Shown piece by piece: positions 35,121 to 44,461 of a stretch of 64,000 nt of DNA (its first letter is position 1; every line of letters starts with the position of its first letter). Under the pieces are notes generated by a model that worked only from the letters and a program-made list of their open reading frames with translations, was not told the origin of the DNA and did not search any database. A program made the translations under genes and the position numbers. The DNA is from Spodoptera frugiperda (taxonomy: Eukaryota > Arthropoda > Insecta > Lepidoptera > Noctuidae): assembly GCF_023101765.2 (NCBI RefSeq), contig NC_064218.1, positions 5,270,001 to 5,334,000 of the forward strand, given 5' to 3'.

Positions 35121-36103
35121 CTAGCGTCCGTATCCGTATCCGTAGTGCGGTGGTTGTTGTTGTGGCTCTGCGTCCTGGACAGGCACTGGGCTGCGCACCT
35201 GTCTGTAGAACCCTTGATCACCGCTGGCCAGAGCCAAGATGGCGCACACGAACAACGTGATGAAGGCAAACTGTGGAAGAGAAACACTTATTACATTCCC
35301 GATACAACAGAACAGAAACTATTCGACTCTGGTCACACTACAGCGAAACCGCGCCTAAGCTAAGATACAGGACCCTTAAAGACATTTTGGTTTTCACCAA
35401 CCTATAACTTACACCTAACAGTAAAGGTTAAGTAAGGTGTTACTTTAAGTCCCCTAACACGGTAAGCGACGCTTGGTTAAGAGATGGGCGACGCTTGGTT
35501 AGGGACGGTTGCTAAAACGGCCATTAAAGATAAGATTTAGGAATTAAAATATCAAAGGGTCGGTTTGAACCATAGTGCGTGCGCCTCGGGCGGTGTGCGG
35601 TTATGGCGATTAACCGCACGCGGCTAAAAACAGTACTGTGTCGTCTTTAATATTAAGATATCTAATTAAATTGCATCTAACGTCGTGGTTTCCCGGAGGT
35701 TCCAGACGGCACTCTTTTCATGCATGAGGGTTTGAAACCAACCAACGGCGAATACCAATGTGACTTTTACCAAATTATATATACTTTCTAAGATTATTTA
35801 GACACCACTGACTGACAAACGGTGAAGGAAAACATCGTAAGAAAACTTAAGCTTACAATTTCTAATTGTAAGTTTGAAATTGTAAACCCGCATTGAACAA
35901 TCGTGAAAAAACTCTCAAATTTTCTCCTTGTGAGAAGAATCCTTTGGTCAGCAGTGGCCACTTATAGGCTGTTGATAATGGTTGCTGAACAAAGAGGACT
36001 TTCCCACATTACACAAATTATTATAAACAAAATAATAGTTCACACAAATAAAAATAAAAAACTAGAATATAATATAATACTATAAAGCACTTACGAGTTT
36101 CAT
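35121..36103 (-). CDS. Peptide gene 10: secreted Gln/Pro/Tyr-rich prepropeptide
   Basis: Coding exons complement 36095-36103 and 35121-35270; intron 824 bases with MITE-like sequence at about 35450-35520 (GGCGACGCTTGGTTA twice). The product has 52 residues: ALASG, DQGFY, RQVR at 26-29, then the same tail class as gene 9 with SPVP instead of SSVP. Poly(A) signal (complement) at 35113-35118. Compared with gene 9, the spacer between signal peptide and RQVR differs in sequence and is two residues shorter while the tail is otherwise unchanged. Confidence 0.83.
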
Positions 36104-36123
36104 GGTGATAATTTCCAGATACA

Positions 36124-36179
36124 ACTGATGACTATGTTGCACCAATGCACCATTTTATACTAATGGAGAAAACAGGTCA
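36124..36179 (-). promoter_or_regulatory. Promoter of peptide gene 10
   Basis: Complement of TCAGT 36124-36128, TATAAAA 36153-36159 and TGACCT 36174-36179. Confidence 0.7.
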
Positions 36180-36479
36180 CAACTAATAAGAAGTAAAAAG
36201 AATATGCACTTTATGCATAACCTTCAATGTCCACAAGACATTGAATACGTAATATGTACTTCATTTTGTTTATTTTGATGTACACAAAATCAGACTAATA
36301 TGACAAACTAGATTCTACCAGCAGAAGCTTCGTCCGCGTTCCCGAGGTCAAAAAGTATCCTACGTGATATACCATAGGTAATCTAATCTACCCCTGCCAC
36401 CATACATGGGGCGGACCTAATGCCATATGATAGGTACATACTTTCTACCAGTCAATTCAAAGTAAGTGTCAGAAGAAAA

Positions 36480-36860
36480 CTTTTGCTTATGCTTTAGCAC
36501 GAATGAGCTGGCTCGATCAGAGCGAAAACCACGGAAAATGACGTGAAATAACGTAAGTGTGGGAGAGCCATGCTTCGGCACGAATGGGCCGGCTCGACCG
36601 GAGTGATACCACGGCCTCACAGAAAACCGACGTGAAACAACGCTTGCGTTGTGTTTCGTTGTGTGAGTGAGGTTACCGGAGGCCCAATTCCCCCTTCCCA
36701 ATCTTCCCCATCCCCGATTCCCGAACATAAATTCCTAACTCCCAAAAAGCCGGCAACGCACTTGTAACGCCTTTGGTGTTTCAAGTGTCCATGGGCGGCG
36801 GCGATTGCTTACCATCAGGTAATACGTCTGCTCGATTGCCGGCTTGTTCCATAGAAAAAA
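36480..36860 (+). repeat. SINE-like repeat (TGTGGGAGAGCCATGCTTCG family)
   Basis: A second copy is at about 38655-38945 and fragments are near 59690-59780 and 60700-60730. Shared marks: GTGGGAGAGCCATGCTTC, GTGATACCACGGCCTCA and the end TGCTTACCATCAGGT. 36861-37250 shows nothing else. Confidence 0.55.
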
Positions 36861-37463
36861 AAAACATTTCGGCGGAATTTCAATTCTCCCAAATCGCCAT
36901 TCCTTAAAAGGCCGACTACGCACTTGTATCTCCTCTGGGTGTCATGGGCGGTGCATATTAGATTATTTGTCTGCTCCGCTTACCGCTAAAGACGATGATG
37001 TTCAAACATTTCTGAATGGAATGTGCTAAGAAAGAAATCTATGAGAATTAAAATTAAAAATCCCAAGACGTTATGTTGTAAAATTTCTCAGTGAACAAAT
37101 AATCTACTTATGTAAATTACATTATTAATAGAATATACTATGATACTATGAGTGTATAAAACGAATTTATACACACATCAATTATATTATTAAGTGTGTA
37201 TGGTACAATATTAAATATTTCAGTTTTAATCAATTCCAGATATCACCAGGTGCTATCGGTTATTTTCTTGACTATGATAACATTTTGTGGCTTTACAATA
37301 CATCTTTGATCGACAACAAAATAAGTGATTGTAGTGAAAATGCTTATCTAATAAACGTTGTAATAAAATCACAAATTGAAACTAAATATAGATTTTATTG
37401 AAATGTGAAACATACATATTCGAAACTATTTAAACAAAACCAAAAATGAAAACATGATCGATT

Positions 37464-37907
37464 TTAGCCGTGGTGTCCGTAGCCGATGTGGTGATGGTGG
37501 TAGTGAGGGCCTGGTGCTGGCGCTGCGTCCTCGACTGGAACTGGGCTGCGCTCCTGTCTGGAGTACGACCCATCACCGCTGGCCAGAGCCAAGATGGCGC
37601 ACACGAACAACGTGAAGAAGGCAAACTGTGGAAGAGAGAATTTGCTTAGATTGTTGAGTGGTTACGAACACGTATAGAAAGTTAAAGAGTGTATGGACAC
37701 ATGTGGCGTCAGGGCTTTGTGACCAGCTGCATGATCACTGGTTTACTGCATAAATAGGGACCACCCCAGCTAATAATACTTAGCAGACATGTGTTTGACC
37801 ACTAGCTTAACATGCCTTCGATTATAATTACTAGAAAATTTTAAACATTAACTAATTTTAAAGTACACAAGTAAAATATAAAAGCAAAATTTTCTTACCA
37901 ATTTCAT
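37464..37907 (-). CDS. Peptide gene 11: secreted His-rich prepropeptide (RQER type)
   Basis: Coding exons complement 37899-37907 (Met-Lys-Leu) and 37464-37625; intron 273 bases. The product has 56 residues: ALASG, DGSYS, RQER at 26-29, then SPVPVEDAAPAPG, PHYHHHHIGYGHHG. The processing site has Glu at the third position, and the tail ends GHHG with an Ile and a Tyr breaking the His/Tyr pattern. Poly(A) signal (complement) at 37394-37399. It is the inverted partner of gene 15, from which it differs mainly in the last 15 residues. Confidence 0.84.
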
Positions 37908-37928
37908 GGTTGTAAAGGTTTTCAGTGA

Positions 37929-37964
37929 ACTGATGACATGAAGGCCAAAATGTTCCTTTATATA
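37929..37964 (-). promoter_or_regulatory. Promoter of peptide gene 11
   Basis: Complement of TCAGT 37929-37933 and TATATAAA 37957-37964. Further upstream TTGTTTACCC contains a forkhead-like TGTTTAC; the TGACCT of genes 2-7 is absent. Confidence 0.65.
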
Positions 37965-38162
37965 CTAAACAGTTGTAAGGGTAAACAAGTTCCCAGGTAG
38001 GAAATTAAAAAAGCGACCCTTTCCAAAATTACATTAAATCATCATAACATCGTGTTTGTGTGCCTACAGTACCTAAATCTTACACCCGTCGGTTTAAATG
38101 GAAACATTTGAACAACTTGTTTTGGTTTACTTCATTGTGTGAATGCATAATAATTATAATTC

Positions 38163-39077
38163 CGTAGTAGTACGGAGTCTGAAAATATACCCGATACCTA
38201 TATGGCAATAGGCTCACCACCTACTACATGGGAGTTACAACAGATAATGTGAAAAGTAGGTGTACATTGTATAGTCGCATAACGTGCCATAATGTGCTCC
38301 TCTGCCTAACCCTTCGGAGATAAAAGGCGTGACGATTAAAAAAATTAAAAAAAAGAATTTGAGGAAAACTGTAAAAATATATTCTGCGATGTTATCATTC
38401 CAAAGTTACTAAAACTGTTAATCTATAGGGTACTTACTGATAAATATAATTATGAATATACATGCATTATGAATATACATACAATAACACAAAGATCTGC
38501 CCGCCTGTCTGTTTGTTTGTTCTACTTAATCTCTGAAATGGCTGGTCCGATTTCGACAAGAATTTTACTGGTAGGTAGCTGATGTACTAAGAAGTAACTT
38601 AGGCTACTTTTATTTGTGAAATAGTATTTAAATTGGAGAAAAAAATAACAAAAACTGTGTGGGAGAGCCATGCTTCATCACAAATGGGCCAGCTTGACCG
38701 GAGTGATACCACGGCCTCATAGACAACCGACGTGGAACAATATTTGCGTTGTGTTTCGTTGTGTGAGTGAGGTTACAGGAGGCCCAATTACCCTCCTTCT
38801 CAATCCCTAGGAGGAATTTAATTCCTAAGCTCCAAACGCACTTGTAACGAACGCATCTGGTATTCCGGGTGTCCATGGGCGGCGGCCATTGCTTACCATC
38901 AGGTGATCCATATGCTCGTTTACGGTCTTATACGATAAAAAAATATTATTAGTCGTAATGAGCACCTCTGCCTACCCCTTCGAGGATAAAAGGCGTGACG
39001 TTGCTATTACTACGATGGGAAAAAAACTGCGAAAAGTCAAGTATTTTACGCCGACGAAGTCGCGGGCAATAGCTAGT
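38163..39077 (+). repeat. SINE fragment, then a Helitron interrupted by a SINE
   Basis: 38163-38335 is a tRNA-derived SINE body. From about 38460 a Helitron-like element (TGTCTGTTTGTTTGTTCTAC) runs to GTCGCGGGCAATAGCTAG|T at about 39076, broken by the TGTGGGAGAGCC repeat at about 38655-38945 and a SINE piece at 38950-39003. Confidence 0.5.
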
Positions 39078-39295
39078 TATTTTCTAAAAACAAACTAATC
39101 GTCATCGCAAAGGGATTGAATACGCATATCAACAATACAGACTTGTTTTTTCGCACTGTTTTTATGGCTTTTTTGCCATCGAAATGTATATTATTATCCT
39201 TATTAACCAGTTTATATGCGAGTGTGAGAATTTAACCATTAGACCATGGTTGAACTAAAAAAATGAACCAGTCCCCGGCCTTCGGATCTAGTAGG

Positions 39296-39332
39296 TATAT
39301 AACGCACGTTAAAGAAACCAAAACATAGTTCA
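39296..39332 (+). promoter_or_regulatory. Promoter of peptide gene 12
   Basis: TATATAA 39296-39302; the start region about 30 bases on reads CATAGTTC, a weaker initiator than TCAGT. Confidence 0.6.
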
Positions 39333-39359
39333 ACTACTTAGAACGTAATCAGACACATC

Positions 39360-40283
39360 ATGAAATTCGTAAGTACTTTTAATGTTATTAATTTATTACT
39401 TTTTTTATTTATTTCTCTGTATTTGTAATCAGCTGTTGCCCGCCACTTCGTTCGTGTACAATAATGATTTCTGACGGAATTTGGATCGTTTATTTCTTTT
39501 CTGAAACAAAACATATTTTCTAAAATAAAAGTAGCCTAAATTACTCCTTAGTACATCAGCTACCTGCCAATAACAGTCCCGTCAAAATCGGCCCAGAGAC
39601 AGACACTACGATATGAATAAAAGGCCTTCCTAGTCTTTCCCCAAGAAGAGCCTGTTCCTCTACGATCCCGTTCAGCCGCCTCCTTTTGGGATATTACCGT
39701 CTCACTAAAGGTTTTGCCTCTATCAGCATAGCTGTAACTACTGCATATTATATTCGTCAAATAAAAATAGGTGATGTATCTATAATTTTCTTTCTTCTTT
39801 GGAGACTATGACCTCTGAGTTTGTTTCGGCATTTCTTCTCAGAGTAGTCCGTTAAGAAATGCCGACCTCATCTAGATTTTTTTTATATTTATTGACGTAT
39901 AAACTTGCTCTTTTGTAGCTTATTTACAGAAAATAAATTCATTTCATTTCATCAGTCATTTAATTTCATTTATTTTTCCCCTTACCAATATTTTTATTAT
40001 AACTTTCGTGAGACATACTAAATTAATAATTATGTTATCTGCTTAATATGAACCTCTAAGATGACTTGAAACTAGTCGAGTTCCTTATCAATATTATAAT
40101 GACATGTTTCTTTTCCAGTTTGCGCTGTTCACTTTATTCGTGTGCGTGGTACTCGCATTGGTTGGTGCGAGCCCCGTAGCAGAGGACCCACAGCCAATCA
40201 GAGAAGCCCGCAGCCCTCATAAAAGTCACAAACACCACAAACAACACCGTAACTACGGCTACGGATACGGCCATGGACGCTGA
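39360..40283 (+). CDS. Peptide gene 12: secreted His/Lys-rich prepropeptide
   Basis: Coding exons 39360-39368 and 40119-40283; intron 750 bases with a Helitron-like fragment (about 39430-39600). The product has 57 residues: signal peptide to about residue 20, acidic spacer SPVAEDPQPI, REAR at 31-34, then a 23-residue tail SPHKSHKHHKQHRN plus YGYGYGHGR. The tail is strongly cationic (Lys and Arg among His), unlike genes 1-8. If cut after REAR, the new N-terminus Ser-Pro-His is an ATCUN-type Cu(II)/Ni(II) site by known chemistry; use here is inferred. No AATAAA is seen before a Helitron that begins at 40367; one lies inside it at 40378-40383. Confidence 0.8.
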
Positions 40284-40366
40284 AGTTATGCTAAAAACAA
40301 CTTTATCACCTTTGTATTAATCATGCCATTCGTTTAGCTTTACCTTTTGGTCTAAATATATTTTTT

Positions 40367-41231
40367 TCTATACATATAATAAAATCGTAGAAAAGTGCTG
40401 TCTGTACATTGAAAATAAAAATAAAAAAAATAGCAGGGGTTATTGTTATGTCGATGTCGAACCCAAAAATGTAAGTAACTTTTTTTTGTCTGTTTGTCTG
40501 TTTGTCTGTTTGTCTGTTTGTCTGTTCGTCTTTGCGCGCTAATCTCAGAAACGGCTGATCCGAGTTGGATGCGGTTTTCACGAATATATTGTGGGATGCT
40601 TAAATTTACATTTAGTGTTTGTTTCATGTCAATCGGTTCATAAATAAAAAAGTTATGTCAAATTAAATTTCACGTCGAACATTCTATGCTTATACCATTA
40701 ATCTCCGCAACTATATGACGGATTTGGTTGAAATTTGGTACAGATATAGTTTAGAACCTTAGAAAGGACATAGAAATATTTTTATTTCAAAAATCAAAAA
40801 ATAAAAATAAGAAATAAATTATTTATAAATAATTCTATGTCGATCGTTACACGACTTCGGTTCATGTTATTGTTTTAATTTATCGAAAAAAAGTAAATAA
40901 ATAGTAAAAAGGTATGAAAAAAATAATATCAATATCATAAAACATTTAGTACAAAGAAAATGCTCTAACGGAGTATAGATAATTCTATGTCGATCGTTAC
41001 ACGACTTCGGTTCATGTTATTGTTTTAATTCATCAAAAAACAAATAAATAGTAAAAAGGTATGAAAAAAATAATATCAATATAATTAAACTTTTAGTACA
41101 AAGAAAATGCCCGAACGGAGTATAAATAAATAATCCAAGTTGTCTTTATCCTCGATAGTTGGCGTTGGGATCGAAATAGATCGCGCTATGGTTTCGTTAC
41201 ATTCATTTGGTTGGGTATCGGCCGAGCGCTT
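40367..41231 (+). mobile_element. Helitron-like element, opposite copy of 1-645
   Basis: Starts TCTATACATATAATAAAATCG and carries an eightfold-unit TGTTTGTC run at 40486-40525. Its far part (41100-41231) is the inverted match of 1-130. 40830-40990 and 40975-41130 contain a direct repeat (ATTCTATGTCGATCGTTACA). The 3' CTAG end is not clear. Confidence 0.5.
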
Positions 41232-41555
41232 CGGTACTATCGTAGAAAAAGTGTCATTATCAATCGTATGATTATTTGTCTGTAGTGGTCCTGCTGTTTC
41301 GTATATTCTAAATTGGTTTCGTTGTATTTGTCAATTTAATAAGTTTATTTGTTGGGTTTTCCTGGTTTTTTGGTTAAACTATTTAACGTAGGTTTAGTTT
41401 GATATCGATTATTAGTATTACTGTAGTTAGTTTTTTTAATAAAATTGTAAGTACTAATTTACTAAATTAATTAGATTAGATTTAAGTCGTTTCTTTTAAA
41501 TTATTTAGTTTAAGCTTGGTTATTATAGCATAGAGGATAGGTTGTAATATAGTTT

Positions 41556-42193
41556 CTTTTTTAGGGTTCCGTAGCCAAATGGCAAAAAACGGTCTGTCTT
41601 TATGTCTGTCTGTCCGTCCGTCCGTATGTCACAGCCATTTATTGTCGGAACTGTTGGGCCTACTTAGTTGAAACTTTGTAGGTTGATGTATTCCGGTAAC
41701 CGCTATTCGAATTTTAAATAAAAATTAATCAATTACAAAAATTAAGGGGGCACTCCATACATGGAACAGATTCAAAAATTTTTTTTTTTTCAGCTAGCTT
41801 ATCCTTGATGGGTACCTATGGATAGGTCTTTAAAAAAGACATTGAGGTTCCTAAAACCATTTTTCGTTAAAATTAATCGTTTGAAAGTTAAAAGCTTCCA
41901 AAGTGGAAAAATGAGTGCCCCCCCCACCTTCTAACTTTTAAAATAAGAGTGAGAAAACTAAAAAAAATATATGCTGTAGATTTCAATAGAAACTAACAAC
42001 GAAAATTGGTTTGAACCAGATATCATTATTAGTTTTTAAGAAATAAAACATTTTCAAAAACCGCAAATATAACTTTGTCGTTCATACAAACACTATGTAA
42101 AACCAAGTTATTTTATAACTTTTATATTATGTCATCTACTTGCTGTTACGGAACCCTTCATGGGCGAGTCCGACTCGCACTTGGCCGATTTTT
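41556..42193 (+). repeat. Dispersed repeat, second copy
   Basis: Same family as 2151-2602, about 190 bases longer owing to an internal block (41945-42130). 42194-42600 has a Helitron-like end (GAAGTCGCGGGCAAAAGTAG, about 42432-42451) and no gene. Confidence 0.55.
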
Positions 42194-42692
42194 AATTGTT
42201 ATAAATTCGTAATTCGTAGCTTTCTTTAGTTTTAAGTTAGTTTAGTCCGTTTTTACTATTTTTACAATGCCAAAAGTGAGTATACATCTATTAAATTCAA
42301 ACGCAGAGCTCATTATGTTGTTTTTTGAAGAGTTCCCTGGAATATCCAAATTTTTGAAGAGATCCCGCGAGATCGGGAATATGTGGTTAAAAGCAAAAAT
42401 TTGCCGGAAGTCACTATTCCACGCGAACGAAGTCGCGGGCAAAAGTAGTTTATAATAATTTTATTGTTTTATTTTTCATTTTTTGCCAAGTATATCAATG
42501 CTTCAACTATTCCTTATGCACTCTACACTTTAACTTTAAAGTTAAATCGTAATTTACTAATAAACTCATAGATCAGTAGGTAAGAAACAATAAAAAATTA
42601 CAAAACAAAACTATTTATTAAACAAATAAACAAAAAAATATAAAATTCTTAAAAATAATATATTAAATACTTATACTACATAATGTTACGAA

Positions 42693-43810
42693 TTACGTAG
42701 CATGTCTCCATTTTTTTGGCTGTCCATTCTGCTCTCTATTGCCCCCGCCGTAGCCGTAGCCGTGGCGGTGGTGTTGCCCCGGTATCCCGCGGGTGACTCT
42801 CAACAGTAAATCATGCGCATTCAGCCTCGCAGCCGCCATCGACAAAATGGCGAACACCAGAACTGCGAAGATTGTAAACTGAAATAGAAAAAGTTGGTAT
42901 ATTATTTATTTGGACAACCAGTAGTTGTGACTTTAGGACTTATATAAACACTTACGTAATAATTAATTTGAATGCACAACATTTTAAGGTGTCACAACAT
43001 GCACTGTAGGACAACATAATGGTGACACTATTATAACTAATTGTTATCATTATCTGCTCGTTTGCCACCTATTCCATAAAAAAAAAAAACTAATAAGTAC
43101 TGCTCCAATTTGAACGTTTATGTTGGGACAACATCACACTATGACCAATAGGAGCCGAGCAGCGGTTGAAGCCGCGTGAGAGTAACGAGTTACAATTAAA
43201 ATCCAGTTTGTATATTTAAATGTAGTGTTGACTGCCTCTTTGGTCGAGTGGTCGCAAGTGCGACTGCTGGACAAGAGGTCTCGGGTTAAATCCCCGGGTC
43301 GGGCAAAGTAGCACTGGGTTTTTTTCGGATTTTCGAAAATTTCTCAGTAGTAGCACGGAGTCTGGAATTGTGCCCAGTATATGGTAATAGGCTCACCCCC
43401 TATTACATGGGACAAATAACAAAAATGGTGAAAAGGTGTATAGCGGCATTACGTGTCGTAATGTGCACCTCTGCCTACCCCTTCGGGGATAATAGGCGGA
43501 ACGTTGCGTCGTTAAAATACTGGATAGGTACCTACACAACCGAAGACGCCGCATGCTTAGCCGTACCTACTGGTTTTACTACATATCAAAAGTGGTTTGG
43601 TTTGGTTGTCTTATGATCGCACAATGTTATTAAAAAAAAATGAAATGAAAAGCAGATAATACTGGTGTTATATAAACTTAAAGGGGCAAAAAGTACTTAT
43701 TGAATTTTAACAATAAATAAATGCATGGCAAGGATATAATGGAGAAGCTTTTTTATTAGGTATTCTTATAATGAGTAGGTACATAATAAGTAGGTACTTA
43801 CGTATTTCAT
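42693..43810 (-). CDS. Peptide gene 13: secreted Gly/Tyr/His peptide with basic tail
   Basis: Coding exons complement 43802-43810 (Met-Lys-Tyr, GTAAGT donor) and 42693-42878; acceptor TATTTCAG. The product has 64 residues: signal peptide MKYFTIFAVLVFAILSMAA, spacer RLNAHDLLL, RVTR at 30-33, then GIPGQHHRHGYGYGGG and a polar basic end NREQNGQPKKWRHAT. The Trp and the long non-repetitive end are unique in the cluster, and Gly rather than Ser follows the cleavage site. The 923-base intron contains a tRNA-derived SINE (43230-43507). An ATG exon at 42956-42982 with its own donor is a less likely start. Poly(A) signal (complement) at 42614-42619. Confidence 0.72.
43230..43507 (+). mobile_element. 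tRNA-derived SINE, near complete
   Basis: GACTGCCTCTTTGGTCGAGTGG head, GGTTAAATCCC B-box (one base off consensus), body through GTAGCACGGAGTCTGGAATT to GGGGATAATAGGCGGAACG. It is the longest copy here and sits in gene 13's intron in antisense. Confidence 0.75.
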
Positions 43811-43831
43811 TATAGTAGTTATTCAATATAC

Positions 43832-43865
43832 TGCAGATTATAACAAATTCGATGATATTTATATA
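43832..43865 (-). promoter_or_regulatory. Promoter of peptide gene 13
   Basis: Complement of TATATAAA at 43858-43865, about 55 bases before the Met-Lys-Tyr exon, the same distance as in genes 2-7. Confidence 0.6.
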
Positions 43866-44461
43866 CTACACGTGAAGGTCATTGCTACATTATCCGCCAA
43901 CATGTTCTTCCAAAAGTCTCTATCTCTCGATCTTATTTATCCCACAAATAAATGCATTGTGTATACATAAGGTATTCTAAATTGATCTGCCTCAGATTTA
44001 ATGGGAGGTTGTGTTGTGCTTGAAGATTACAATAGTGAAGCAATTTTGTATCCCGGACTAGTCGATTCAATTTGAGAACATAAAGAATTAAAATAAACAT
44101 TGACGCCACTCTGCATAAAGTGGTTTACAAATATGTACGATGCGTTAGAGACAGTAAAAGAGATAGCTCTTTCTTATCAGGATTGGAAATATTCTTTTGT
44201 ACGAAAGAATTAGTTCGAAAAGTCATTCAAGAAACAAAAATACATCTCAAACATAATATGCAAATTGAGATATACTCTAGATATACATAAACACATAAAC
44301 AGTAAGCAAATATAGGTTTTTCCACACGATCAACAAAAATAAAACAAACGACAACTGATAAAAATAATGGTTTATTTTTCGTCACATAATATATAGCATA
44401 GTATTAGTTCTGAAACCACTTAAAAGTAAATAATTACGTCATGTTGTCCATAATGGAGTAT

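Larger units (their letters stand above)
28781..36220. repeat. Inverted duplication carrying genes 9 and 10
   Basis: Left arm about 28781-31786, right arm about 34757-36220 inverted, loop about 2.97 kb. Matching marks include TTCTTATTAGTTGTTGTGAC at the outer ends, GGTCTACCGGAGCAACCAC (complemented on the left) and the GACTTGTTTCTGTCTTTGG-like inner ends around 31780 and 34757. The left arm is longer mainly because of insertions in gene 9's intron. The loop contains Helitrons and SINE pieces only. Confidence 0.75.
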
